From RGIG7213 sp045545665 (GTDB lineage: Bacteria > Bacillota > Clostridia > Oscillospirales > CAG-272), in the NCBI GenBank assembly GCA_045545665.1, contig JAZQBL010000024.1, positions 1 through 42,953 on the forward strand: a DNA stretch of 42,953 nucleotides. Reading direction: 5' to 3'. Below, one piece after another: positions 32,567 to 40,853 of the stretch (within the stretch, counting starts at the first letter, position 1; every line of letters starts with the position of its first letter). The translations under genes were made by a program, and so were the position numbers. The notes beneath the pieces were generated by a model. It was given only the letters and a program-made list of their open reading frames with translations, was not told the DNA's origin and did not search any database.

Positions 32567-34018
32567 ATGAGTACAAATAACGAAAAACTTATCCAACAAA
32601 ATAATGATAACAGAGAAATAACATTCTCTCAAAATACAAACCTGCTTGAGCAGGCTGCATATAAATATCAGCTTCAGGAAAGAGAAACGCCGAATCTTTA
32701 CAGAAACCTTTTTGATTACGATTCAATACCGAAGGTGGCGTTCAACCACCGCCACGTTCCGATAAATATGCCCTCGGATATCTGGATAACGGATACGACG
32801 TTCCGTGACGGTCAGCAGTCCACATCTCCGTTCACGGTCGAACAGATAGTGCATATATTCAAGCTGCTCAACAAGCTCGGCGGTCCTTCCGGTATCGTAA
32901 GACAGAGCGAATTTTTCGTATATTCCGACAAGGACAGACAGGCTGTAAAGGAATGTATGGCACTCGGACTTGAATTTCCCGAGGTAACGAGCTGGATACG
33001 TGCAAACGAAAACGATTTCAAACTTGTAAAGGATATCGGAATAAAAGAAACAGGTATTCTCGTAAGCTGTTCCGACTACCACATTTACAATAAAATGGGT
33101 CTGACAAGAAAATCGGCACTTGAAAAGTACGTAAATATGGTTGAAAAGGTCATTGATTACGGTATAAGACCCCGCTGCCACTTCGAAGATATAACACGTG
33201 CCGACTTCTACGGCTTCGTCGTACCGCTCGCCGAAAAGCTTACCGAGCTTGGCGAAAAGTACAATATGCCAGTTAAGATCCGTGCATGCGATACGATGGG
33301 CTACGGCGTTTCGTATCCCGGTGTCGCTCTTCCCAGAAGCGTTCAGGGAATCATTTACGGACTTATCCACTTTGCGGGTGTCAAGAGCGAAAACCTCGAA
33401 TGGCACGGCCACAACGACTTCTATAAGGTCGTAAGCAACGCCGCAACAGCTTGGCTTTACGGATGCTCCGGCATAAACTGCTCACTTCTCGGTATAGGCG
33501 AAAGAACGGGCAACTGTCCTTTGGAAGCTATGGCTATCGAGTACGCATCTTTGAGAGGAACGACAGACGGTATGGATCTTTCCGTTATCACGGAGATCGC
33601 ACAGTATTTTGAAAGCGAAATAGGCTATGAAATACCTGCAAGAACGCCTTTTGTCGGCAGAAGCTTCAATACGACAAGAGCCGGTATCCACGCCGACGGA
33701 CTTCTCAAGGACGAGGAAATATACAATATATTCAATACGACGAAGATACTCAACCGTCCTGCGACCGTTGCAGTCGATTCACACAGCGGTGTTGCGGGCA
33801 TTGCACACTGGATGAACGGATTTTTCGCTTTGACGGGCGACGATAAGGTTGACAAGCGCAACCCCGTTATAATTGAAATGAAGCGCCGTATCGACGAACA
33901 GTATGAAAACGGCAGAAATACCGTTATGGGTGATTCCGAGCTTGAAGAGATGCTCAAAGAAATAGACTTTGATTATTACAGACAGGTATCTCACATCCAT
34001 ATAAACAGAAGAAAATAA
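32567..34018 (+). CDS. Re-citrate synthase/homocitrate synthase-family enzyme
   Basis: The 483-residue protein is a DRE-TIM (HMGL-like) acyltransferase. ITDTTFRDGQQSTSPF near 74-89 carries the metal aspartate and catalytic arginine, RCHFEDITRADFYG and DTMGYG follow, and LEWHGHNDFYKVVSNA holds the metal histidines. It lacks the C-terminal LeuA dimer domain, so ordinary isopropylmalate synthase is unlikely. The pattern IRQSEFFVYSDKDRQAVKEC is characteristic, as far as I recall, of clostridial proteins related to the Re-citrate synthase of Clostridium kluyveri. The likely reaction is acetyl-CoA plus oxaloacetate to citrate; homocitrate synthase is an alternative. The first 60 residues are a polar extension. 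Single gene with its own promoter and a weak terminator. Confidence 0.75.
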   Translation: MSTNNEKLIQQNNDNREITFSQNTNLLEQAAYKYQLQERETPNLYRNLFDYDSIPKVAFNHRHVPINMPSDIWITDTTFRDGQQSTSPFTVEQIVHIFKLLNKLGGPSGIVRQSEFFVYSDKDRQAVKECMALGLEFPEVTSWIRANENDFKLVKDIGIKETGILVSCSDYHIYNKMGLTRKSALEKYVNMVEKVIDYGIRPRCHFEDITRADFYGFVVPLAEKLTELGEKYNMPVKIRACDTMGYGVSYPGVALPRSVQGIIYGLIHFAGVKSENLEWHGHNDFYKVVSNAATAWLYGCSGINCSLLGIGERTGNCPLEAMAIEYASLRGTTDGMDLSVITEIAQYFESEIGYEIPARTPFVGRSFNTTRAGIHADGLLKDEEIYNIFNTTKILNRPATVAVDSHSGVAGIAHWMNGFFALTGDDKVDKRNPVIIEMKRRIDEQYENGRNTVMGDSELEEMLKEIDFDYYRQVSHIHINRRK

Positions 34019-34026
34019 AATAATTG

Positions 34027-34055
34027 CAAACCCGTCGTACAGACGGGTTTGTGTT
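34027..34055 (+). terminator. Probable terminator
   Basis: CAAACCCGTC pairs with GACGGGTTTG around GTACA, directly after the synthase gene. The following TGTGTTATAT is only moderately T-rich, so strength is uncertain. Confidence 0.55.
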
Positions 34056-34185
34056 ATATAGGTAAGAGACAGCTTCCGAAAAATTCATAGTATTATAGTA
34101 TAATAAAAATAAACAGTTTTAAGGCTTTGCCGAATCTTAGTTGAAACGGTGGTATAATGATAAAAAATAAAGGCGGACGGTTTGT

Positions 34186-34737
34186 ATGAAGAAGAAAAAA
34201 CAAATATTTGACATAGCTTTTACTGTGTTTATTCTGTCACTTTCGTTTGCTGTCGGTATCCTTTTTCAAAAATTTGGCGTATGGGAACAGATAACGACGC
34301 TGTTCGCTTTTTCCGTTTTTCTCATTTCTCTTATAACTGACGGATATATTTACGGTGTTGCCTCTGCAATACTCAGCGTCTTTATTATCAATTATACGTT
34401 TACGTATCCGTACTTCAATATGGATTTTTCCGCACCGTCGAGTATCATTTCCGCTGCCATTATGCTGATAATAGCCGTTTTGACGGGCGCATTCACAACG
34501 AGAATGAAGCAGTGGCAAAAAATAAAAACGGAAAGCGAAAGCGAACGTATGAGAGCGAATCTTTTGCGTGCCGTATCGCACGACTTGCGTACGCCGCTTA
34601 CGACAATATACGGCGCAAGCTCGTCTATCATAACAAACACTGTCAAAAATTCCGATTTCTTTAAGATAGGTATTCCTTTTACTCTTTCGGCGATCATCCC
34701 TGCGTATATTTTCATCTGGCTCGTGTTCGGAGTCTGA
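34186..34737 (+). pseudogene. Truncated KdpD-like histidine kinase joined to a permease C-terminus
   Basis: The reading frame is intact (183 residues) but composite. Residues 1-110 are membrane segments of the KdpD/DUF4118 type, and a HisKA helix with the phospho-acceptor follows (LLRAVSHDLRTPLTTIYGASSS near 125-146). The ATP-binding HATPase domain is absent. Instead the protein ends SDFFKIGIPFTLSAIIPAYIFIWLVF, which looks like the last membrane segment of an SLC13/DASS-type anion permease. The join falls near residue 150. The simplest explanation is a deletion that removed the kinase 3' end and most of a neighbouring transporter gene. It cannot autophosphorylate; whether it is expressed is unknown. 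Confidence 0.65.
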
Positions 34738-34750
34738 CAGTTTACATAAT

Positions 34751-34795
34751 ATCCCCCTTACGTTACACGAAAGTGAACCGTAAGGGGGATCTTTT
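34751..34795. terminator. Bidirectional terminator
   Basis: A 12-base stem ATCCCCCTTACG / CGTAAGGGGGAT with an inner GTTACAC/GTGAAC pairing around GAAA, followed by CTTTT. It separates the chimeric gene from the convergent cytidine deaminase. Confidence 0.75.
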
Positions 34796-34797
34796 AA

Positions 34798-35205
34798 TTA
34801 TTCGGCGTCTTTCCAGGCAAACGGAAGGAGGTCTTTTATTCCGACTTTTATTACGTTGTTTTCATCATCGTTTAAAATAACCTTTATATCCGGCGCATAG
34901 TCGTGAAGCATCTGGCGGCAGTTTCCGCAGGGAGCAAAAAGAAAGTTCGGGGCGTTTCTGTGTACGGCGACGATCGTGTCAAATTCCTTTTCACCTGCAC
35001 AAACAGCGGCGCCCATTGCCGTGTATTCAGCGCAAGAGCCGTGTATACCGTCACAGTTTACACCTGTGTATATTTTTCCGTTTTTGCACAAAAGCGCACA
35101 TCCGACTGTGTGGTGGAGCGTTACCGTGTCGAGCGTTTTTTCCATAATTTCAAGGGCTTTTTCTATAAGCATTTTGTCTTCTTTTGTGATTTCGTAAAAA
35201 GTCAT
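34798..35205 (-). CDS. Cytidine deaminase-like protein
   Basis: The 135-residue enzyme has the zinc and catalytic motifs of the cytidine/blasticidin-S deaminase group: CAE (in GSCAEYTAMGAA, catalytic glutamate) and the second zinc pair in APCGNCRQML. Cys-based zinc binding (C, C, C) fits the tetrameric small deaminases that recycle cytidine to uridine. The substrate could be cytidine, deoxycytidine or a related nucleoside. It has its own promoter and diverges from the GntR operon. Confidence 0.87.
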   Translation of the reverse strand: MTFYEITKEDKMLIEKALEIMEKTLDTVTLHHTVGCALLCKNGKIYTGVNCDGIHGSCAEYTAMGAAVCAGEKEFDTIVAVHRNAPNFLFAPCGNCRQMLHDYAPDIKVILNDDENNVIKVGIKDLLPFAWKDAE

Positions 35206-35231
35206 ATACGTACTCCTTTTCTTTTTTTATA

Positions 35232-35260
35232 ATTATACTCAAAAATAATGAATATTGCAA
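35232..35260 (-). promoter_or_regulatory. Cytidine deaminase promoter
   Basis: Minus-strand TTGCAA (35260-35255), 17-base spacer and TATAAT (35237-35232). Its -35 is only 10 bases from the -35 of the divergent GntR promoter. Confidence 0.7.
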
Positions 35261-35270
35261 GAAGTAATAC

Positions 35271-35299
35271 TTGACAAAACAGAAAATATGTGATATAGT
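35271..35299 (+). promoter_or_regulatory. Promoter of the GntR-ABC operon
   Basis: TTGACA at 35271-35276, 17-base spacer and TATAGT at 35294-35299, 50 bases before the gntR start. The -10 overlaps the first unit of a regular repeat. Confidence 0.8.
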
Positions 35300-35329
35300 A
35301 CAAATGGTACAGATAGTACAGTTAATACA
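35299..35329 (+). repeat. TACA direct repeats with exact 9-bp period (candidate operator)
   Basis: TACA occurs at 35299, 35308, 35317 and 35326, each followed by five variable bases. The first overlaps the -10 hexamer and the others cover the start of transcription. This is a plausible autorepression site for the GntR-family regulator, although GntR operators are more often inverted repeats. Confidence 0.5.
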
Positions 35330-35348
35330 GATTTTTGGAGGTGACCGA

Positions 35349-35702
35349 ATGGCTTGGAAATTTTCACCCGGCGGTGAAATATACGTGCAGATAGCGCAAA
35401 GATATGAGAATTATATAAAGCTCGGCGTGCTTAAAAACGGCGATAAGCTTCCTTCGGTGCGCAGTGCCGCCGAGGAATGCGGCGTAAATCCGAATACGGC
35501 GGCAAGGGCGTATTCCTTGCTTGAAGAAAAAGGGCTTATAACGTCCATTCCCAAAAAAGGAGTCTACGTCACCTACGATGGAGAAGAAAAAAACGACGAA
35601 AGAAAAAAGTACACCACCGACGTGATAACGGATCTCAAAAAGCAGGGAATACCGTACGAGCTTTTACAAGAAGTAATTAAGACAGTCTACGAAAGAGGAT
35701 AA
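35349..35702 (+). CDS. GntR-family (YtrA subfamily) transcriptional regulator
   Basis: The 117-residue protein begins MAWKFSPGGEIYVQIAQRY behind a TTTGGAGGTGACC ribosome site; the frame extends to 35271 but that stretch is promoter. A winged helix follows at about 13-75 (LKNGDKLPSVRSAAEECGVNP, then RAYSLLEEKGLI), and a short helical C-terminal dimer region without a large effector domain, typical of YtrA regulators. These regulators sit next to ABC exporters and respond to cell-envelope stress or antibiotics. It is four bases from the ABC ATPase gene. Confidence 0.9.
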   Translation: MAWKFSPGGEIYVQIAQRYENYIKLGVLKNGDKLPSVRSAAEECGVNPNTAARAYSLLEEKGLITSIPKKGVYVTYDGEEKNDERKKYTTDVITDLKKQGIPYELLQEVIKTVYERG

Positions 35703-35706
35703 AACG

Positions 35707-36591
35707 ATGATTAAAATAAACGGTCTATATCACGCTTTTGCGGATAAATACGTCCTTGAAGACGTCAATATAGAAATAAAAGACGGTACGGTAATGGGTA
35801 TCGTCGGTATAAACGGTGCGGGAAAAAGTACGCTTCTGCGCCTTATGTCAGGTGTTTACACACCGAAAAAGGGAAAAATTGAATTTGACGGAGTTGAGCC
35901 GTCTTTGCCAACGGTACGGCAAAATTTGTTTTTCTTACCCGATGATCCGTACTATACGTCGGGGGCAACCGCAAAAAGCGTCGTTGCTCTTTACAAGGCG
36001 TTTTACCCCGATTTTGATAATGAAGCGTATGAAGATTATATGGAAAAATGCAGGCTCGATACGAAAAAGCCGATACGCAATTTTTCAAAGGGTATGAAAA
36101 GACAGTTTTATATTGCCGTAGCACTTGCGGTAAAACCGAAATATCTTTTGCTTGACGAGGCGTTTGACGGACTCGATCCGCTTTCTCGTAAACGCTTCAA
36201 AGAGGAGATCGTAAAATGTGCCGAGGAAAACGGTACGACGGTCATAATCACGAGCCACTCGCTCCGTGAGCTTGAGGATTTCTGCGACTCGTTTATCTTG
36301 ATAGATAACAAAACCGTGAAGTCAAGCGGTGATATCTCTCAAAAGGTCGAAAGCTTCTGCAAATTCCAGCTTGCCTTTTTTGAAGAACCGGGCGACATTT
36401 TTTCATCAGTTCCGACAGCGTCCGTGCATAGAAACGGCAAATTCGTCCAGGTCGTTTTTGAGTGTGACAGAGAAACTGCCGTGAAATATATTGAAAATTT
36501 ACCGACGCCTCCCGCCGTTTACGAAGAAATGGAAATGGACTTTGAGGAAGCGTTTATAACAGAGGTTGAAAGGGGAGAAAAAGATGCTTAA
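35707..36591 (+). CDS. ABC transporter ATP-binding protein
   Basis: The 294-residue ATPase has Walker A GINGAGKST at 34-42, signature NFSKGMKRQFYIAVAL near 124, Walker B LLLDEAFDGLD near 148, and the switch histidine in VIITSHSLREL. A C-terminal extension of about 80 residues is typical of the YtrB/BcrA-type exporter group. It lies between the GntR regulator (4-base gap) and the permease (8-base overlap), so the three form one regulated exporter unit. Substrate unknown. Confidence 0.93.
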   Translation: MIKINGLYHAFADKYVLEDVNIEIKDGTVMGIVGINGAGKSTLLRLMSGVYTPKKGKIEFDGVEPSLPTVRQNLFFLPDDPYYTSGATAKSVVALYKAFYPDFDNEAYEDYMEKCRLDTKKPIRNFSKGMKRQFYIAVALAVKPKYLLLDEAFDGLDPLSRKRFKEEIVKCAEENGTTVIITSHSLRELEDFCDSFILIDNKTVKSSGDISQKVESFCKFQLAFFEEPGDIFSSVPTASVHRNGKFVQVVFECDRETAVKYIENLPTPPAVYEEMEMDFEEAFITEVERGEKDA

Positions 36592-37582
36592 CGCAAAAAG
36601 ATATTTTGTACATCATCTGAGATCGGTCTTGCCCCGATTGGCTGTATTTTCCGTGTTTGCCGTGATTATCACGGTGATAACGGCTGTGGAAAGCCATTCA
36701 AATTACGCACCCGAACACAGCGACTCTGCTTTTTATATTCTCTCTTTTATTATCGGTTTTCTTGCCACCTTGATACCGATCGTTGAGTTTTCGGGATATA
36801 ACAACGAACGTAACGTTGATACGCTGTTTTCTCTGCCCATAAGCCGAAGCTCGCTTGCAACGGTGCATATTGCAGTCGGATTTATACAGATGTTTTTGGT
36901 TTTTACGGTATCGACCGTAGCACTGTTTATATCACATTTGAGCTTTCGTGAATTTTATGATCTTTATTATATAATTCCTTACTATTTTTCCGTTCTCGGT
37001 CTCGGTACGATCGTGTATTTTATCTTTACGTTTATTTTTACACGCGCCAATACGACCCTTGACGGATTGGTGTTTTGCGTCTTCTGGATGTTCAATCTGT
37101 ATACGGCCTATATGCTTGCCGACAGAATATTCAGATTTAAACATTCTTACGATTTGCTTGTGATATACACACCAATAAACAACGTGACGACGTATTTTCA
37201 GTACCTTGTCGAAAAGACGGACAGAAATATGTATTTCAGCAGGCTGGAGGGAATGTTCATTTCTCTGTGGTGCGTTTTGGGTATCCTTGCGCTTGTCGGC
37301 ACGGTGCTTACGTTTGGCAAGAAAAAAGTTGAAAAAATCGGTGAAATATCCGATTCGGTATTCGGATATGTACTTAACATACCGCTTTATTTCATATGCT
37401 TCGTCGGCCTCTTTGATGACGTTACGGCAACTATGTGGCTGGCAATATGCGCTGTTATAGGTTACTTTATATACAGACGCGGATTCAAGCTTAAGAAAAA
37501 AGATATTATTTCGATTGCCATAGCATTTTTAATTCTTGTAATACTGAATGTTCTGAAAGGACAGATACAGGGAAAGCTGTGA
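36584..37582 (+). CDS. ABC transporter permease
   Basis: The 332-residue membrane protein begins MLNAKRYFVHHLRSVLPRLA at ATG 36584, behind GGGGAG. About eight hydrophobic segments are visible; the fourth and fifth surround a region near 115-150. The N-terminal segment followed by NNERNVDTLFSLPISRSSL, a conserved loop of ABC-2-type permeases, supports an exporter role with the adjacent ATPase. The last gene of the GntR operon; substrate not predictable. Confidence 0.88.
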   Translation: MLNAKRYFVHHLRSVLPRLAVFSVFAVIITVITAVESHSNYAPEHSDSAFYILSFIIGFLATLIPIVEFSGYNNERNVDTLFSLPISRSSLATVHIAVGFIQMFLVFTVSTVALFISHLSFREFYDLYYIIPYYFSVLGLGTIVYFIFTFIFTRANTTLDGLVFCVFWMFNLYTAYMLADRIFRFKHSYDLLVIYTPINNVTTYFQYLVEKTDRNMYFSRLEGMFISLWCVLGILALVGTVLTFGKKKVEKIGEISDSVFGYVLNIPLYFICFVGLFDDVTATMWLAICAVIGYFIYRRGFKLKKKDIISIAIAFLILVILNVLKGQIQGKL

Positions 37583-37623
37583 AGAAAATCTTAATTATAT
37601 CGTATATACGTTCGGCGACAGCT

Positions 37624-37700
37624 CATCACCTTTTGCGAACCTTGATATAAGAGGGCATTAAAGTATAAACCCCTGACAGCTTTTTAGGGTTGTGGTGATG
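37624..37700 (+). other. Possible structured RNA remnant in the convergent gap
   Basis: CATCACC at 37624-37630 can pair with GGTGATG at 37694-37700, enclosing a smaller AAACCC...GGGTT hairpin. No ORF or known RNA class is recognised in the 209-base gap between the permease and recR. The element is weak and may be chance. Confidence 0.2.
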
Positions 37701-37753
37701 CAGGCAAACGGCGCACACAGCAAGCGGCGTAAACTTGACTTTTTTGATAAAAG

Positions 37754-37786
37754 AAAACGACAGGGAATTTGATCTCTGCCGTTTTT
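37754..37786. terminator. Bidirectional terminator
   Basis: AAAACGACAGGGA pairs with TCTCTGCCGTTTTT (one mismatch and one G-U) around a short AATTTGA loop. It lies between the permease and the convergent recR. Confidence 0.6.
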
Positions 37787-37791
37787 ACTGT

Positions 37792-38391
37792 TTAAATTTC
37801 AAGTCTGCCCGATATTGCACGTGCAAGCGTTTCGCCGTCAGCATATTCAAGATCGGCGCCCACGGGCACACCGTAGGCAAGACGTGTAACTTTGATACCG
37901 AGGGGCTTTACAAGCTTTGAAAGATATATCGCCGTCGTTTCACCTTCAATATTCGGGTTCGTTGCAATTATTACTTCTTTTATCACGTCGTCGTAAAGCC
38001 TTGAAATAAGCTCTTTTATTTTGAGCATATCGGGACTTACTCCGTCAACGGGGGATATAACACCGCCGAGCACGTGGTAAAGACCTTTGTAATCTCTCGT
38101 TTTTTCGATTGCCATAACGGCGCGTGCATCCTCGACAACGCAAACAGTCGTCTTGTCACGTCTGTCGTCGGAGCATATCGAGCACACGGGTGAGTCTGAA
38201 AGATTTTGGCAAATTTCACAGTGCGTAACATCGTTTTTCATTGCCATAACAGCACGGCAAAACTCGCCTGCTTCCTCTTCGGACATATTGAGTACGCCGA
38301 ACGCCATTCTGACTGCGCTTTTGCTTCCCACTCCGGGAAGCTTTCTGAAGCAGTCGATCATTTTCTGCATCGGCGGTATATAATTATTCAT
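37792..38391 (-). CDS. recR: Recombination protein RecR
   Basis: RecR works with RecO and RecF to load RecA on gapped DNA. The 199 residues show an N-terminal helix-hairpin-helix (FRKLPGVGSKSAVRMAF), a four-cysteine zinc site (CEICQNLSDSPVCSIC), and a Toprim domain (VVEDARAVMAIEK, then TNPNIEGETTAIYL). The C-terminal Walker B-like stretch completes it. It is the last gene of the SRP RNA-dnaX-ebfC-recR cluster, ten bases after ebfC. Confidence 0.96.
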   Translation of the reverse strand: MNNYIPPMQKMIDCFRKLPGVGSKSAVRMAFGVLNMSEEEAGEFCRAVMAMKNDVTHCEICQNLSDSPVCSICSDDRRDKTTVCVVEDARAVMAIEKTRDYKGLYHVLGGVISPVDGVSPDMLKIKELISRLYDDVIKEVIIATNPNIEGETTAIYLSKLVKPLGIKVTRLAYGVPVGADLEYADGETLARAISGRLEI

Positions 38392-38401
38392 CGCTGTGCG
38401 A

Positions 38402-38749
38402 TCAGAACAGACCGGGAACGTTGAGACTTCCCGTTATTTTTTCTTTTGCCGCATCGTTTGTTTCGTTTACTTTCGTTATTGCTTCGTTCATTGCGGCAAC
38501 GAGAAGGTCGGAAAGTGTTTCGGGATCATCGGGATCTATAACCTCGGGAGCTATGTCGATAGACTTGACTTCGAGTGTTCCCATTATTTTTACTTTGACA
38601 ACACCGCCGCCTGCGGAAATATCATATTCCTTTGCGTCGAGTTCTGTCTGGAGTGTTTCCATTTCTTCTTGCATCTTCTGCGCCTGGCGCAAAACAGACT
38701 GCATATTTGAAGGGCCGCCGCCCATTCCCTTGGGTAATCTTGCTTTCAT
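38402..38749 (-). CDS. ebfC: YbaB/EbfC family nucleoid-associated protein
   Basis: The 115-residue protein starts MKARLPKGMGGGPSNMQSVL, then a helical MLRQAQKMQEEMETLQTELDA-type coil (here LRQAQKMQEEM), and a beta core GGGVVKVKIMGTLEVKSIDI followed by acidic VIDPDDPETLSDLL. These dimers bind DNA or coat the nucleoid. The dnaX-ebfC-recR order is conserved across Firmicutes, linking it to recombination and replication. Confidence 0.94.
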   Translation of the reverse strand: MKARLPKGMGGGPSNMQSVLRQAQKMQEEMETLQTELDAKEYDISAGGGVVKVKIMGTLEVKSIDIAPEVIDPDDPETLSDLLVAAMNEAITKVNETNDAAKEKITGSLNVPGLF

Positions 38750-38762
38750 GATAAAATCTCCT

Positions 38763-40334
38763 TTATGTGTTTTCTTTTACGAAATCGTCAAGCAGAGTAT
38801 ACTCACTGCTTATATTTTCTTTACAGCCGAAGCTGATGTTTTTACCGTTGTACTTTCCGTCGGATATTATTGCCGTTGCATTCGCTATTTTTTCACTGTT
38901 GGCTTCCGCTAACGTCTTTGCAAGCTCTCCCTGGAAGAAAACGAAAAGTGTGCCGTTACCTTCGTAAGCGGTGCTGTTTGAAAGATACATTGTCGAGGAT
39001 ATATCCGATGAAGTTATCTTCGATATTACCTCGCCCCATTTTTTATATGAACGCAGGCTTTTTTGTGCATCGTCCGCAGTCGGGGGCACTGTGTCTTCTA
39101 TGACAGGTTTTTCTGCTTTTTCTTGCTTTTCTTCTGCTTTTTCTTCCGTTTTTTGTACAGGTGACGGGGCAGGGGATGAATACGCACCGAGAATAAGCTT
39201 GTCTTCAAGGGACGATATCCTTGAAAGCAGGGCGTCGTTTGACGTGTCAAGCTTTTCGTCACACATACGCACAAGAGCAAGCTCCGATGCCAGACGTTTT
39301 ACCGACGTGTTCTTCTGTATCAAAAACAGAGTGTCGTTTAAAATCTTTATATAATATAATATTTTTTCCTTACTAAGCTTCTGCGCTGTCTTTTCGAGAA
39401 GTGCTGCCTGTGAAGGCGTTATATCAACGTATTTTTTGTAGTTAGGCACGGTCTTTACAACGAGCATATCACGGTAAACCGACGTAAGACCTTCCATAAA
39501 TACGGAAATATCGTTCGTTTTTTCGCAAGCGTCGGATATCTGTGCAAAAACTGAGCCGATATCCTTTGACGATATCGAATCGGCAACGGATAAAAGCGCA
39601 TCGTACGGTGTAACACCGAGCAGCTCACTTGCACGCCGTGCATCTATTTTACCGCTTTGTCCTGCACAAAGCTCAAGATAACCGAGCGCATCACGCAGAC
39701 CTCCGCCCGCAAGCTTTGCCATAACGAAAAGTGCATCTTCCGAAACGTCGATGTTTTCTTCTTTTGCAACGTACGCAAGTCTGTCACAAATGATCGAAGT
39801 GTCTATTTTGCCGAAGTCAAAACGCTGGCACCGTGATATTATCGTTGCGGGAAGCTTGTGTATTTCAGTCGTTGCAAGAATGAAGATGACGTGTGACGGA
39901 GGCTCTTCAAGTGTTTTTAAAAGGGCGTTGAACGCCTGGGTACTCATCATGTGTACCTCGTCGATGATGTACACACGGTATTTAAGCTCCGTCGGGGTGT
40001 ATGCTATTTCGTCTATGAGATCGCGGACGTCGTTGACACCTGTGTTGCTTGCCGCGTCCATTTCGACAATATCCGTGTTAAGTCCGCTTTGCGAAGCAAT
40101 GCACGACGGGCATTTTCCGCAGGGTGAGCCGTCGTTCGGGGACTCGCAGTTCACAGCACGTGCGAAGATCTTCGCACACGTTGTTTTTCCCGTTCCTCTC
40201 GTTCCGCAAAACAAATAAGCGTGAGATGCTTTGCCCGTGGCGATCTGATTTTTCAGTATGGGAACGATATGCTCCTGACCGTAAACGTCATCAAACGTCG
40301 CGGGACGGTATTTTCTGTATAAAGCACGGTACAA
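38763..40334 (-). CDS. dnaX: DNA polymerase III subunit gamma/tau
   Basis: DnaX is the clamp-loader motor. TTG 40334 is chosen because it gives MYRALYRKYRPATFDDVYGQ, the usual DnaX start, with AAGGTGG about 8 bases upstream; GTG 40346 lies inside that ribosome site. The 523-residue protein has Walker A CGTRGTGKTT, the zinc motif CESPNDGSPCGKCPSC, DEVHMMS (Walker B), an SRC sensor (IISRCQRFDF), and domain III. A Lys/Glu/Ala-rich linker near 385-420 leads to a short tau tail. SRP RNA is transcribed directly upstream in the same direction. Confidence 0.95.
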   Translation of the reverse strand: MYRALYRKYRPATFDDVYGQEHIVPILKNQIATGKASHAYLFCGTRGTGKTTCAKIFARAVNCESPNDGSPCGKCPSCIASQSGLNTDIVEMDAASNTGVNDVRDLIDEIAYTPTELKYRVYIIDEVHMMSTQAFNALLKTLEEPPSHVIFILATTEIHKLPATIISRCQRFDFGKIDTSIICDRLAYVAKEENIDVSEDALFVMAKLAGGGLRDALGYLELCAGQSGKIDARRASELLGVTPYDALLSVADSISSKDIGSVFAQISDACEKTNDISVFMEGLTSVYRDMLVVKTVPNYKKYVDITPSQAALLEKTAQKLSKEKILYYIKILNDTLFLIQKNTSVKRLASELALVRMCDEKLDTSNDALLSRISSLEDKLILGAYSSPAPSPVQKTEEKAEEKQEKAEKPVIEDTVPPTADDAQKSLRSYKKWGEVISKITSSDISSTMYLSNSTAYEGNGTLFVFFQGELAKTLAEANSEKIANATAIISDGKYNGKNISFGCKENISSEYTLLDDFVKENT

Positions 40335-40371
40335 CTCACACACCACCTTAAAAAATTCAAGCTACAAAATA

Positions 40372-40645
40372 AGACCATACACCGAAACCTCGAACGTCCG
40401 TTTATATGCGTACAATGAAGCCCTGCTCAAAGCAGGCACCCTTGCAACACACCAAAGTCTCCGCTTAATGCTGCTTGGTTCCCCACCTGACATGGTTCAC
40501 GGATTTTGATTGCGCAAGACCCGCTTCTCAACACAGGAACTGCACCACAGACCAAACAAACGAAGCCCTCAGTTTCGGAATACCACCCCCGCTGTAGCGG
40601 ATTGCGGGTACAGGGCACCGCTGACTCCCCGGCTGGTATGGCCTT
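40372..40645 (-). ncRNA. ffs: Signal recognition particle RNA, Bacillus/Clostridium large type
   Basis: The minus strand has the large bacterial SRP RNA. The Alu-side sequence has the block GGTGCCCTGTACCCGCAATCC and the following CGCTACAGCGGGGG. Domain IV reads GTCAGGTGGGGAACCAAGCAGC near 40466-40490, the Ffh-binding core with a GGAA tetraloop. The pairs flanking the loop are GG/CC instead of the usual CC/GG, a compensating swap. The ends match: CCATAC-CCG near the 5' end pairs with CGG-GTATGG near the 3' end. It works with Ffh to deliver membrane proteins. The exact ends are approximate. Confidence 0.9.
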
Positions 40646-40666
40646 ATTTCATAGCTTGTGACGGTT

Positions 40667-40695
40667 ATTATATCACACAGTAATGGATTTTGCAA
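40667..40695 (-). promoter_or_regulatory. SRP RNA promoter
   Basis: Minus-strand TTGCAA (40695-40690), 17-base spacer and TATAAT (40672-40667), with the same TACTGTGTGATATAAT context as the promoter at 32455-32483. The RNA starts about 25 bases downstream. Confidence 0.75.
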
Positions 40696-40853
40696 TAGAA
40701 AATTTGAATTTTAACACATTTGTAACTTGAAATATTGTAAATAAATTTATTTTGGAGTTTGAGGATAAGCGAGAAAAACAGATGAAAAACAGAGAAAAAA
40801 CGAGAAAACACCTTGATAAATTAAAAATATCAAATGAATTTGCGAAAAAACTA

